NCBI RefSeq assembly: GCF_001590605.1
Contig: NZ_CP014504.1
Location: 2,790,001 to 2,854,000 of the forward strand
DNA: 64,000 bases
Direction: 5' to 3'
Origin: Pedobacter cryoconitis
Lineage (GTDB): Bacteria; Bacteroidota; Bacteroidia; Sphingobacteriales; Sphingobacteriaceae
Both the position numbers and the translations under genes were made by a program. The notes below the pieces were generated by a model. That model was not told the origin of the DNA and did no database searches. It worked only from the letters and a program-made list of their open reading frames with translations. Below, piece after piece: positions 17,588 to 27,398 of the stretch. How positions within the stretch are numbered: the first letter of the stretch is position 1; each line of letters opens with the position of its first letter.

Positions 17588-19213
17588 TTACACCGAAAGC
17601 TCAGCTGTGTTTTCAAATGTAATAGTCACTACCATACCTTGTTTAGTGTTATGAAATTTAACCTGCCCGTTTAACAGGTATACTCTGTTTTTAATTCCGC
17701 TTAAGCCTGATCCGATAGGACCAGCCTGTGCTGTATGAGGATTAAACCCTATGCCATTGTCTGCAACGCGGATAGAAACCTGGTTATGGTGTAAACGGAC
17801 CTTGATTTCTGCTTTAGTCGCTTTTGCATGTTTGATACAGTTATTGATCAGCTCTTGTATCATTCTGAAAATATACAGCTGCACATCTGTACGTAAAAAA
17901 TCTGCTGTGCTGTCGATATAAGTTTCTATATGAAAATGGTCTGTACTGGTACGCTGTGCCATTTCTTTAATCCCTGCAACAAAGCCAAAATCTTTCAGCA
18001 CAGTTGGCGTGAGTTCATAAGAAATTTGTCTCGTTTCTTTAATAACCTGATCCAGTAATGCGTTCACATTCTTAAACTCACCTTTCAGGTAATTTGTCCT
18101 TTCCACACTTTCCAGGTTGAGCTTAATTCCATAAAGCAGTTGACAAACGCTATCATGCAGCGCTCTGCTGATTAGATTACGTTCTTTTTCCTGTGCAATT
18201 AATGTAGCAGAGAGAATCAACTTTTGCTGATCATTTTTCAACGATTCAGCTTCGCGTTCTAATCTTTTCCTTTCGGTGATATCGGTCAGTATTCCGGCAA
18301 AATAAATGAATTCTTCCTGCATTTTAATTTCATGTCCCTTTGCAGCAATATATTTGAAGTCATCTGCTCCGCTAGCTATCCTGAATTCCAGATCGATATC
18401 TTTCGCTCCTTGTATAGCACTCTGAAGATGGTTGCTTAGATGCTGCTGGTCATCGGGATGAACTAAAGCAATCAATCCTGAAATAGTTCCGTTAAAATCA
18501 CAGCTTTTGATCCCCATTATCTTAAAACTATGGGGATCCAGAAAAACGGAACATGTTTCGCCACATATAGTCCAGGTTCCCGTTGCAGAAGCTTTGAGCG
18601 TCATTTCAAGCCGTTCCTTTGTCTCTTTTAAGACTTGTTGTGCATTACGGCTTTCTGTTACATCAATAACGGTAATATAATATTTAACATCTGTTACGAC
18701 GATACTGGAGATCGCCCTTCCTTCCATACGGGTAAAAATCACCTGACCATCGGCCAATTTCAACTTGATTTCTGCGGTTTGCTTGGTATCATTGTATTGC
18801 ATCCTGTGCAAAAAATTATAAAAATCTTCCCAGGACTGTGGAGAAATGAAGCTTTGAAATCTTTGATAAAGAATGGTTTGTCTGGTTATGTTCAGCAGAT
18901 CTATACCATTCTGGTTTGCTTCTTCAACTACTCCCAGATAATCAAGGATAAAATAGCCAACCGGTGCCAGGTCAAATAAGCCTACAAATTTAGCCCTCTC
19001 CTGATCCAGTGTCAGATAGGAAGTTTTCAATTCGTCATTTTGCATTTCCAGCTCCAGCTGGTATACCTGAAGTTCATTGAGCAGAATGTTAACGTCATCA
19101 ATTGTCAGGCTTATTTTTGAAGAAAAATTCTCATTTTTATACTTCAGTTTTTCTGATAAACGCCAGATTAATGATGTATTATTTTGTGTTGCTGAACTTT
19201 GACTTTTATCCAC
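17588..19213 (-). CDS. PAS-domain sensor histidine kinase (HisKA_3, NarX-like)
   Basis: 541 residues, no membrane segment, hence cytoplasmic. After an N-terminal helix come two PAS regions (about 75-190 and 200-315; LAPVGYFILDYLGVVEEANQ in the first), then a HisKA_3 dimerisation domain with the phospho-histidine in LISRALHDSVCQLLYG, and a HATPase with RMIQELINNCIKHAKATKA (N-box) and DNGIGFNP (G-box). It should phosphorylate the NarL-type regulator at 15859-16503. Its start overlaps the CheB/CheR gene by 8 bases, so the two are made together. Confidence 0.93.
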   Translation of the reverse strand: MDKSQSSATQNNTSLIWRLSEKLKYKNENFSSKISLTIDDVNILLNELQVYQLELEMQNDELKTSYLTLDQERAKFVGLFDLAPVGYFILDYLGVVEEANQNGIDLLNITRQTILYQRFQSFISPQSWEDFYNFLHRMQYNDTKQTAEIKLKLADGQVIFTRMEGRAISSIVVTDVKYYITVIDVTESRNAQQVLKETKERLEMTLKASATGTWTICGETCSVFLDPHSFKIMGIKSCDFNGTISGLIALVHPDDQQHLSNHLQSAIQGAKDIDLEFRIASGADDFKYIAAKGHEIKMQEEFIYFAGILTDITERKRLEREAESLKNDQQKLILSATLIAQEKERNLISRALHDSVCQLLYGIKLNLESVERTNYLKGEFKNVNALLDQVIKETRQISYELTPTVLKDFGFVAGIKEMAQRTSTDHFHIETYIDSTADFLRTDVQLYIFRMIQELINNCIKHAKATKAEIKVRLHHNQVSIRVADNGIGFNPHTAQAGPIGSGLSGIKNRVYLLNGQVKFHNTKQGMVVTITFENTAELSV

Positions 19214-22118
19214 TGTTTTGATTTCTAAAAGTTATCAATGATACTAAACCTATCCCTTCTTCAACTTTATTTACAGGTTGGGTTTTCACGAAAATGTCTT
19301 TAAGACCAGTCCCCTGAAAGGTATGCTGTATAAATAAATCTGCAGGACCCGTTTGCAGGAGTAAACCGTCGAGCTTATTAGTTTTCCATTTGTTGTGAAC
19401 AATCTCCATGAAAGATTGTTCTGTAATTTCTTCCTCTTTTAAATTAAATTGCTTTAAAAATAAATCATTCACAACCAGTACTTTCCTGTCTTTATCCAGT
19501 ACCACGGCTGCCTCAGGAATAATATTGACCATTCCTTTTGCATATTCCATTAACGATAACAACCTGTTCTCCATTGCTTTTACAGGCGTAATTTTGGTAA
19601 AAGTAACCACCGCACCACTAATAAAATTATCCATAGTCCGGTAAGGCATAATCCGGAGATTATACCATTCATCTTTTTTGGTTGTCACTTCCAGTTCTTT
19701 ACCTGCAAGCTTTTCAATCACCTCTTTAATAGAATCTTCCAAAGAAGGATAATCAAAGTTGGAAACAATATGCGTAATGGATCTGCCTACATCACCTGGT
19801 ATTACATTAAACAATTTAGTGACCTGTGGTGTAAAACGAACGATATTAAGCTGATTGTCTAAAAATATCGTCCCGATTTCAGTATTATCCAGCAGGTTTT
19901 TCATATCATTATTCAGCTGGGTCAATTCCTCTGCTTTATTCTGATATTGAAGGTTAATCGTCATCAATTCTTCGTTCAGGGACTGCATTTCTTCTTTTGT
20001 AGTCAATGCTTCTTCATTGGTACTTTGAAGTTCCTCATTCGTACTCTGCAATTCCTCGTTGGCAGATTTCAGTTCTTCCATAGAAGATTCCATCTGTTCA
20101 ATGGTACTGTGTAATTGCTGCTTGGTATAAATCAATTCTTTTTCCAGCTCTTCGACCTCTCCTTCTCTGGAAGAACTGATCAGATTTCCTTTTGAAGTTT
20201 TTCTTTTCTTAATTATCCCCAGATCAAAGAAAGTAACCAGCAACAGATCCTGCAAAGGTACTTCTGTCATATAATCAATCTTAAAGCCAACCAGGTAAAT
20301 CTGGTCACCATCTTTAATTTTAATATCAGAAACCTCTATTTTACTTTTTTGCTCCCAGGCCTGATGAAGGGCATTGCCTAAAGCATATTTAAGTTCTTCT
20401 CTAGCCAGTCTGTGAATATTAAATACAGCTTCTCCTGAGTTTATCTGCATAAACTTCGCCGTTTTGCCATTGATATACAGGATATCGCCCCGTTCGTTGA
20501 GCAATAGAGAAGTCGGCGTAAAACTTTCCAGTAGTATTTTATGAAAAGTTTCTACCAAAGGATTTTTCAAGTTCTTGGTCGGAAGATGCATTTTTATATT
20601 TTTATTGTGCTGGCTGGCCACATGAAAAGGAAAATCAAGCATATTTCCTAACGATGCTCCTTCTTTACGCTGAAAGATTTTCCACTTGGTATCCAGGTTA
20701 GTAAAGCTATTCTGAAATGTCCCTACAGATTCTGCTGGCCCCAGAAATAATAATCCAGTAGGATTCAAAGAGTAATGAAAAACAGGAATAATCTTTTTCT
20801 GCAATTCTGAGGTTAGATAAATCATCACATTACGACAGCATAATAGATCGAGGCGGGTAAATGGTGCATCTTTAATCAGGTTATGTTGTGCAAAGACAAT
20901 CATTTCACGCACTTCTTTTTTGACAATATAACCTTCGTTCACTTTGATAAAAAAGCGTTCCAGTCTTTCTGGAGATACCTCTGAAGAAATGTTAGAGAAA
21001 TAATTTCCGGAGCGGGCATGGTCAATAGCATTTGGATCAAGATCTGTCGCAAAGATTTGCAGTCTGGGTCTTCTGTCTGATTTAACTTCTTCCAGGAATT
21101 CGATAAGCAATATCGCAATAGAGTATGCTTCTTCTCCTGTAGAACAGCCCGCCACCCAAACACGGATGGGATCATTTTCTTCTTTAGTAATCAGGTGGGG
21201 GTATAGTTTTTCCTTCAGCACATCAAATGCTTGCTGATCTCTGAAAAACTTAGTCACTCCAATCAACAGTTCATTGAATAACAAGGCTATTTCATTGGGT
21301 GTTTCTCTCAGGTAATTGATATATTCAACATAGTCATGTAATTGATTGATCGCTACTCTCCTTTCAATTCTTCTGACAATGGTATTCTTTTTATATAAGG
21401 TAAAGTCATGCCCGGTATGCGACCTTAACAGCATTAATATCTTTTGCAGATGCGTTTGGTTTGTATTGCTCAGGTAAGCTTCTTCAACAGCTTCTGATTC
21501 CAATAATACAGGATGATTAAGATATTGTATCAATTTGACTGGCATATCCTCAGCTGAGAGGATGTAATCCACCATATTTGATTTGATAGCAGCATTGGGC
21601 ATACTTGGATATTCTGCTGTCACAGGATCCTGGACCATAGCCATTCCCAGCTTTTCCTTGATCATTCTAACTCCCGTTTCTCCATCTGCACCCATCCCCG
21701 AAAAGATAATAGCAACTGCATTGCCCCACTGGTCTTCTGCCAGGCTTTGCAAAAAATAATCTATTGACATATGGGCTCCTTTGTAACGGGAAGCTTCCAT
21801 TAACAACAAGCGTCCGTTATGTATACCCATATCTTTTCGTGGCGGGATCACATAAATATGGTCAGGTTCAACCTGCATACCATCCGTTGCTTCAGTAATA
21901 GCCATCGAGGATACAGGCTGCAGCATGGCCGCAACATTCACATGGTAAGAATTATCAAGATGCATAACGATTACAAATGCCATCCCGCTTTTGACTGGCA
22001 TATGTAAAAAGAACTTTTCGAAGGCATGAAAAGATCCAGCTGACCCTCCCATTCCTATAATAGGAAAAGCAGTTTTATTTTGTTCATTTTTTGGAGATCT
22101 GGATGCTTGTAGCGTCAT
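19206..22118 (-). CDS. CheB-CheR-PAS fusion protein
   Basis: 970 residues. Residues 1-190 are CheB-like (Ser in GGSAGS, His in IVMHLDNS, Asp in SGMGADGETG). Residues about 215-490 are a CheR methyltransferase with the SAM site WVAGCSTGEEAYSIA and LDLLCCRNVMIYL. A long coiled coil rich in ELQSTNEE repeats (about 655-740) leads to two PAS-like regions. Such fusions are common in non-motile bacteria and in complex sensor systems; the substrate is not the usual MCP, since none is near. It starts the cluster leading to the kinase, CheB and NarL-type regulator. Confidence 0.93.
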   Translation of the reverse strand: MTLQASRSPKNEQNKTAFPIIGMGGSAGSFHAFEKFFLHMPVKSGMAFVIVMHLDNSYHVNVAAMLQPVSSMAITEATDGMQVEPDHIYVIPPRKDMGIHNGRLLLMEASRYKGAHMSIDYFLQSLAEDQWGNAVAIIFSGMGADGETGVRMIKEKLGMAMVQDPVTAEYPSMPNAAIKSNMVDYILSAEDMPVKLIQYLNHPVLLESEAVEEAYLSNTNQTHLQKILMLLRSHTGHDFTLYKKNTIVRRIERRVAINQLHDYVEYINYLRETPNEIALLFNELLIGVTKFFRDQQAFDVLKEKLYPHLITKEENDPIRVWVAGCSTGEEAYSIAILLIEFLEEVKSDRRPRLQIFATDLDPNAIDHARSGNYFSNISSEVSPERLERFFIKVNEGYIVKKEVREMIVFAQHNLIKDAPFTRLDLLCCRNVMIYLTSELQKKIIPVFHYSLNPTGLLFLGPAESVGTFQNSFTNLDTKWKIFQRKEGASLGNMLDFPFHVASQHNKNIKMHLPTKNLKNPLVETFHKILLESFTPTSLLLNERGDILYINGKTAKFMQINSGEAVFNIHRLAREELKYALGNALHQAWEQKSKIEVSDIKIKDGDQIYLVGFKIDYMTEVPLQDLLLVTFFDLGIIKKRKTSKGNLISSSREGEVEELEKELIYTKQQLHSTIEQMESSMEELKSANEELQSTNEELQSTNEEALTTKEEMQSLNEELMTINLQYQNKAEELTQLNNDMKNLLDNTEIGTIFLDNQLNIVRFTPQVTKLFNVIPGDVGRSITHIVSNFDYPSLEDSIKEVIEKLAGKELEVTTKKDEWYNLRIMPYRTMDNFISGAVVTFTKITPVKAMENRLLSLMEYAKGMVNIIPEAAVVLDKDRKVLVVNDLFLKQFNLKEEEITEQSFMEIVHNKWKTNKLDGLLLQTGPADLFIQHTFQGTGLKDIFVKTQPVNKVEEGIGLVSLITFRNQNSG

Positions 22119-22298
22119 TATTTCAATTCATAAATCTTATAAAGTTAAAATAAAGTTGGTAGTTTCTGGTTACAGAAATATTTTAAAAGATAAAAATATT
22201 AAACATTTTACACGAAACAGAGCGCTAAATCGTTATTAACCTGATTATTGACATCCAGAATAAATGCTGCTTAAAAAAGCTGGAGACTGTTCCCTAAG

Positions 22299-22359
22299 AA
22301 AAACTACCACAGGCAGCTGTTGCCTAAGAAAAACTGAACAGCTGTCTGTTGTAGTTTTT
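22299..22359 (-). repeat. 23-bp inverted repeat overlapping the glycosyltransferase 3' end
   Basis: The arms 22299-22321 and 22337-22359 are complementary over 23 bases with two wobble positions, separated by a 15-base loop which contains the stop codon. A near-copy of CCTAAGAAAAACT stands in direct repeat at 22293-22305 and 22324-22336. It can act as terminator for the minus-strand gene because A/T-rich sequence follows the stem. Confidence 0.7.
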
Positions 22360-23010
22360 ATTTTGATAATATTCGTACTGACTTCTCTTCCCTGCTGAAG
22401 CATCTCTGATCAAATGGGACATTGCAGTATAAGTATCATCCCATGATAGGATTTGAGCAGTATCTTCTAAAGAACCGGTAGAAGGGAATGGATAAACTGA
22501 GGGATGAAAAACCTTTTTACTGGCTGGAATAGTATAACTTTGTGTAAAGATAAGATCTGCTTTTTCAACCAGTTTCTTTTCCAGGATACTCATCTCTTCG
22601 GGACAACGTCTGAACATGGAAACCTCATCCATGCAGTCATATACGATAATTCCTGGTTTATATTTCTTAGTAAATGTCAAAGCAGAAGCCGCATAATACC
22701 AGAAGGTCCAATCTTCAAGTTTAGCATTTTCCAGAAATGCATCCATTAACTGCCCCAGAGATTTGGTAATCTGACTGGAAGTAAGTCCTGCTCTTAAATG
22801 CGGGACCATTTTCCATAAAGTTTCTGATCTGGTCCCAAAAGAGAGATAAGGATCCTCTTTTGCATCAAAAACAGGGTTTTCAACGTAATAAATATTAGTA
22901 TGTTCAGCAAATCTCAATAACAATTGCTGAGGCCGCTGTAACAAAAAGTCCCAGCGAAGATGTGAAAAGCAAAGTAAATTTTTAGGAGCCATATCTACAA
23001 ATGATTTCAT
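22324..23010 (-). CDS. glycosyltransferase, internally deleted
   Basis: 228 residues. The N-terminal lobe of a GT-B type glycosyltransferase is intact: FSHLRWDFLLQRPQQLL (about 15-31), YYVENPVFDAKEDPYL, FWYYAASALTF and YDCMDEVSMFR with ELVEKADLIFTQS-like spacing up to VYPFPSTGSLED (about 175). Family members then have a second lobe of ~150 residues that binds the nucleotide sugar; here the text jumps straight to SWDDTYTAMSHLIRDA, which is the usual C-terminal helix. The reading frame is preserved across the loss. Probably not active as a transferase. This comparison is from memory of the family and needs alignment. Confidence 0.7.
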   Translation of the reverse strand: MKSFVDMAPKNLLCFSHLRWDFLLQRPQQLLLRFAEHTNIYYVENPVFDAKEDPYLSFGTRSETLWKMVPHLRAGLTSSQITKSLGQLMDAFLENAKLEDWTFWYYAASALTFTKKYKPGIIVYDCMDEVSMFRRCPEEMSILEKKLVEKADLIFTQSYTIPASKKVFHPSVYPFPSTGSLEDTAQILSWDDTYTAMSHLIRDASAGKRSQYEYYQNKNYNRQLFSFS

Positions 23011-23229
23011 ACTATTTAGAGAGCGCGGTTAATTCACCTCAAATTTAAGAGGTTTATTTAATCAGCCACCAGTATAAACATCCGAAAACCTGTAGTCAAC
23101 TACCTATTTTTAGACCGTAAGATTTTTTAATCCCTTCCTGCTTTTATTAGTCCTGAAGATTTTCTTACCATACATCAATACAACAACAGTTTAATTATAC
23201 CATATTTGTCGTATAAAAAAATTACAGAC

Positions 23230-23811
23230 ATGAAAAAATTAGTTGTATTATTATTAGCGGCATCAGCTGCATTATTTGCTTTTAAACCTGTCGGGCCTAG
23301 TACCTGGACTGCAGATAAATCGCATTCTAAATTAGGATTCGTTATCACTCACTTAATGATCACTGACGTTGAAGGTTCATTTAAAAACTTTGAATCAACA
23401 ATCACTACTTCAAAAGATGATTTCTCTGATGCAGTTATAACTTTAAGCGCTGATATCAATTCAGTAAATACAGAAGATGAAAAAAGAGACGGACATTTGA
23501 AAAGTGCTGATTTCTTTGACGCTGAAAAATTCCCTAAATTAACTTTCAAAAGTACTTCAGTTAAAAAATTAGCTGGCAACAAATTCAAAGTAAGCGGTTT
23601 ATTATCATTACATGGTGTAACTAAACCAGTTACTTTAGATGCAACTTTAAGAGGTGTAACTACTAACCCAATGTCTAAAAAAGCTACTGCTGGTTTCAAA
23701 GTAACAGGAACTATCAAAAGAGCTGATTTTGCTTTAGGTTCAAAATATCCAAATGCAATGTTAAGTGATGAGATTACACTTAATGCAAATACTGAATTCG
23801 TTAAAAACTAA
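23230..23811 (+). CDS. YceI-family lipid-binding-like secreted protein
   Basis: 193 residues from ATG 23230 (a TTG start 24 bases earlier would spoil the signal peptide). Signal peptide MKKLVVLLLAASAALFAF, then the YceI lipocalin-like barrel: WTADKSHSKLGFVITHLMI, DVEGSFKNFESTI, KRDGHLKSADFFDAEKFPKL and VSGLLSLHGVTKPVTLD. Family members bind isoprenoid lipids in the periplasm. Monocistronic: an intrinsic terminator follows at 23846-23885. Confidence 0.93.
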   Translation: MKKLVVLLLAASAALFAFKPVGPSTWTADKSHSKLGFVITHLMITDVEGSFKNFESTITTSKDDFSDAVITLSADINSVNTEDEKRDGHLKSADFFDAEKFPKLTFKSTSVKKLAGNKFKVSGLLSLHGVTKPVTLDATLRGVTTNPMSKKATAGFKVTGTIKRADFALGSKYPNAMLSDEITLNANTEFVKN

Positions 23812-23845
23812 TCAGCTCATTTGATTAGCCTTTAAGGTAAAAACT

Positions 23846-23885
23846 AAAAAGCCGCTGCTTCCTAAAAGGAGGCAGCGGCTTTTTA
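23846..23885. terminator. bidirectional terminator between YceI and M13 peptidase genes
   Basis: GCCGCTGCTTCCT (23851-23863) and AGGAGGCAGCGGC (23867-23879) pair with one wobble, flanked by A5 and T6. Confidence 0.9.
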
Positions 23886-23906
23886 GTTTTTCAGAATTAT
23901 ACTTGT

Positions 23907-25949
23907 TTACCAGATTTTAACTCTTTTATCTGGTGCAAGATATAAGGAGTCTCCAGGTTTCACATTAAATGCAGTATAAAATTCCGGGATATTCCTGACA
24001 ATCCCATTCACACGGAATCTTGCCGGAGAGTGTGGATCTGTACCTACTTGTTTTCTTAAAGCTTGTTCTCTTGATTTGTTTAACCAAACCTGTCCCCAAC
24101 CAATAAAAACACGCTGATCGCCGTTAAAACCATCCAGAACCGGAGCAGTTTTACCATTCAAACTAGCATGATAAGCTTTAAGGGCAATAGTTAATCCACC
24201 AAGGTCTCCGATATTCTCTCCCAAAGTGAATTCGCCATTTACATTCAGATCACTCAATACTTTAAAACCGCTGTATTGTGCAACTAAAGCATTGGTTCTT
24301 TTTTTAAATTCACTTAAATCATTCTTTGTCCACCAATCACGCATCACACCATCTCCGTCAAAAGTACTGCCCTGATCGTCAAATCCGTGACCAATTTCGT
24401 GACCGATAACAGCACCGATACCACCATAGTTGACAGCATCTTCTGCGTTCATATCAAAAAATGGCGGTTGCAGGATAGCAGCAGGGAATACGATTTCATT
24501 CAATGGCGGGTTATAATACGCATTGACCGTTTGAGGAGTCATGCCCCACTCTGTACGGTCAACAGGAGTTCCCAGCTTTTTCATCATACGGTTGTATTCA
24601 AAAGCTGTAGAACGGGTCAGGTTGCCATAAAGATCATTTTTAACAATTTTCAGGGTGGAATAATCCCTCCATTTATCAGGATAACCGATTTTAGGCGTAA
24701 ACTTACTGATCTTTTTCAGGGCTTCAGTTTTAGTTTCAGGACTCATCCAATCCAGTTCTTTGATACTGGTTTCATAAGCTTTAAGCAGATTACCTACTAA
24801 AACCAGCATACGTGCTTTAGCTTCCGGAGAGAAATGTTTTTCTACATATAACTTCCCAACCATCTCCCCTAACGAGCCGTTAACAATTCCAACACCTCTG
24901 CGCCATTGCGGACGTTGTTTTGGTATACCATTTAACGTAGTGCCATTGAAATTGAAATTCTCTTCATCAAGTGCAGTATTCAAAGCACCAGCAGCACCTT
25001 TAACCAGGCTCCACTTCAGGTAAGTTTTCCAAATGGCAAGCGGCGTATCTTTAATGATCGCATTCAGGTCTTTGGTGTAAGCTACCTGGGCAACGACAAT
25101 ACTGTCCGGATTTTTCACACCTGCTTCAGTGAGCATACCTTTCCAATCATAATCCGGCATTAAGGTGTTCAACTTACTCACTGCATATTTATTGTATAAA
25201 CCAGCCATATTCCTGGTTTCTTCTTTCTTCATTTGTTTAGAAGCCATCAAAGTTTCCAAAGCCATAATTTCTGATGCTTTTGGTTTAGCTTCAGTAACTC
25301 CTGCAAGGGTCAGCATCTTTTCAATATGCGCCACATATTTAGTTCTGATCTCTTTAGACTTCGCATTATCTGTGAAGTAATATTCTCTGTCAGGAAGGCC
25401 CAAACCACCTTGCCAGGTTAGCAACATGTAGTTTTTAGGGTTTTTAAAATCTTCAGTAACGGCGACACTGAATGGTGCCATATTCCCTATTTTATTCGCA
25501 TAAGCAAAATAAGCTGCCAGTTCTTTTTGGTTTTTAATACCGTCGATCTTTTTGAAATCAGCAGCGAGAGGCTTTACGCCAATTGCATCTCTTGCAGTCA
25601 TATTCATATAAGAACCATAAAGGTCCCCTATTTTCTGTTCTTCAGAACCGTCTGCAAATTTCCCGGATGCTGCCTTTTCTATAATTTCTTTGACATCTTC
25701 CTGAGCTTTATCGTTGATCAGGGAGCTTACACTTGCAGAAGGTTTATCTGCTGGAATTTCTGTTTTTTTAATCCAGGTCCCGTTCACATATTCCATAAAA
25801 TTATTTCCCGGAACAACTTGTTTATCCATGTTTTCAAGGATAATTCCTGACTTAGGATCTCCTGTGGAATGAAAAGATTGGAATGCTGCCAAAACCAGCA
25901 GGGAGCCTGCGATGATGGGTACACCCAAAGAGAGTTTTAAATTATTCAT
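23907..25949 (-). CDS. pepO: M13-family (neprilysin/PepO-like) metallopeptidase
   Basis: 680 residues. N-terminal hydrophobic signal (GSLLVLAAFQSFHSTG), probably secreted. The peptidase M13 N-domain runs to about residue 430; the catalytic part has NAYYNPPLNEIVFPA, zinc site HEIGH in GAVIGHEIGHGFDDQG, and the third ligand Glu in ENIGDLGG; the C-terminus ends DSLYLAPDKRVKIW, as usual. It cleaves oligopeptides in the periplasm. A -7 element lies at 25970-25977; divergent from the UDP-sugar genes. Confidence 0.95.
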   Translation of the reverse strand: MNNLKLSLGVPIIAGSLLVLAAFQSFHSTGDPKSGIILENMDKQVVPGNNFMEYVNGTWIKKTEIPADKPSASVSSLINDKAQEDVKEIIEKAASGKFADGSEEQKIGDLYGSYMNMTARDAIGVKPLAADFKKIDGIKNQKELAAYFAYANKIGNMAPFSVAVTEDFKNPKNYMLLTWQGGLGLPDREYYFTDNAKSKEIRTKYVAHIEKMLTLAGVTEAKPKASEIMALETLMASKQMKKEETRNMAGLYNKYAVSKLNTLMPDYDWKGMLTEAGVKNPDSIVVAQVAYTKDLNAIIKDTPLAIWKTYLKWSLVKGAAGALNTALDEENFNFNGTTLNGIPKQRPQWRRGVGIVNGSLGEMVGKLYVEKHFSPEAKARMLVLVGNLLKAYETSIKELDWMSPETKTEALKKISKFTPKIGYPDKWRDYSTLKIVKNDLYGNLTRSTAFEYNRMMKKLGTPVDRTEWGMTPQTVNAYYNPPLNEIVFPAAILQPPFFDMNAEDAVNYGGIGAVIGHEIGHGFDDQGSTFDGDGVMRDWWTKNDLSEFKKRTNALVAQYSGFKVLSDLNVNGEFTLGENIGDLGGLTIALKAYHASLNGKTAPVLDGFNGDQRVFIGWGQVWLNKSREQALRKQVGTDPHSPARFRVNGIVRNIPEFYTAFNVKPGDSLYLAPDKRVKIW

Positions 25950-25969
25950 CTGTTATCAGTTAGTTTAAC

Positions 25970-25977
25970 CAAATCTA
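25970..25977 (-). promoter_or_regulatory. -7 element of the M13 peptidase gene
   Basis: Minus-strand TAGATTTG (TAnnTTTG) about 21 bases upstream of the ATG. No clear -33. Confidence 0.45.
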
Positions 25978-26120
25978 CTAAGAAACCATTTCTAAATTTG
26001 CATCTAATTATAATTCTTTATGATCTGAGCGCTTGCAGCTTTATTAATGCTTAAGATTCAGTTTTATTTCAATAAATTGCGCCCTGTTTGTTGAAAAACA
26101 AGCAGAATAGAAGATTATAG

Positions 26121-27398
26121 ATGACAAGGATTGACAAAGACACAACTATAGCCGTTATTGGCCTGGGCTACGTTGGTTTACCGCTGGCAGTAGCGTTTGC
26201 CCGGTATTTCAAGGTGACAGGCTTCGATACTAAACAAAAACGCATAGCAGAACTCCATACCGGTTACGATAGCACGCTGGAAATCACTGAAGCGCAATTA
26301 TCAGATGTCAAGTCTGATTTATTATTCAGCAATGATGCCAATGCTTTACAGCAGGCCCGTATTTATATCATTACTGTACCTACTCCTATTGATAAGTTTA
26401 ATCATCCTGATTTATCTGCTTTGTATAAGGCAAGTGAAACAGTTGGTCAGTTTTTAAAAAAGGGAGATATAGTAATTTATGAGTCAACGGTTTATCCCGG
26501 CGTTACCGAAGATGAATGTGCGCCGGTACTGGAACGTGTTTCGGGACTTAAATTCAACGTTGATTTCCATTGCGGATACTCTCCCGAAAGAATTAACCCT
26601 GGAGATAAGGAACATACGCTGACCCAGATTTTAAAAATCACTTCTGGTTCTACACCAGAAGCTGCAGATCAGGTAGACGAATTGTACCGCACCATTATTA
26701 CAGCCGGTACTTACAGGGCCCCTAGTATTAAAGTTGCAGAAGCGGCCAAAGTAATCGAAAATGCACAGCGGGATATTAATATTGCCTTTGTCAATGAGCT
26801 GGCCAAGATATTTAACCTGATTGGTTTAAATACGCTGGATATATTGGAAGCTGCGGGTACTAAATGGAATTTCCTTAATTTCAAACCAGGTCTTGTAGGT
26901 GGGCATTGTATTGGTGTTGACCCCTATTATCTTGCTCAAAAGGCACAGGAAGCTGGTTATCATCCAGAAATCATCCTGGCCGGCAGACGCTTGAATGACG
27001 GTATGGGACAATATATTGCGGACGAAGTGATCAAACTGATGGTGCGCAAAAAAATACAGGTTACAGGCAGCGAAGTCTTGATTTTAGGCTTTACTTTCAA
27101 AGAAAACTGCCCGGATGTACGCAATACAAGGGTAATAGATATTGTAACGCGTTTAAAGGAGTACCATGTAAACGTTTGTATTCTTGATCCCTGGGCCGAT
27201 CCTGCACATGTTTACCAGGAATATGGCATTACTTGTCAGAATGAGGCCATCAAGGATCGCCAGTTTGATGCTATAATTGGTGCTGTTGCGCATACTGAGT
27301 TCGAGGAGCTTGATGTACAGCAGCTTTGTAAAGAAAATACAGTAATATATGATATAAAAGGAATGTTACCTGCTGAACTCACTCATGGAAGACTCTAA
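26121..27398 (+). CDS. tviB: nucleotide-sugar dehydrogenase (TviB/WbpO-like)
   Basis: 425 residues. Rossmann motif [15 protein letters not shown] (about 12-26), NADH-binding TVPTPID, central [14 protein letters not shown], and the catalytic cysteine in [13 protein letters not shown] (about 262). The closest pattern is the UDP-GlcNAc/GalNAc 6-dehydrogenase branch, which makes UDP-hexosaminuronic acid for capsule or exopolysaccharide. It overlaps the next gene by 14 bases; together they look like the Vi-antigen TviB/TviC pair. Exact sugar is inferred. Confidence 0.9.
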   Translation: MTRIDKDTTIAVIGLGYVGLPLAVAFARYFKVTGFDTKQKRIAELHTGYDSTLEITEAQLSDVKSDLLFSNDANALQQARIYIITVPTPIDKFNHPDLSALYKASETVGQFLKKGDIVIYESTVYPGVTEDECAPVLERVSGLKFNVDFHCGYSPERINPGDKEHTLTQILKITSGSTPEAADQVDELYRTIITAGTYRAPSIKVAEAAKVIENAQRDINIAFVNELAKIFNLIGLNTLDILEAAGTKWNFLNFKPGLVGGHCIGVDPYYLAQKAQEAGYHPEIILAGRRLNDGMGQYIADEVIKLMVRKKIQVTGSEVLILGFTFKENCPDVRNTRVIDIVTRLKEYHVNVCILDPWADPAHVYQEYGITCQNEAIKDRQFDAIIGAVAHTEFEELDVQQLCKENTVIYDIKGMLPAELTHGRL

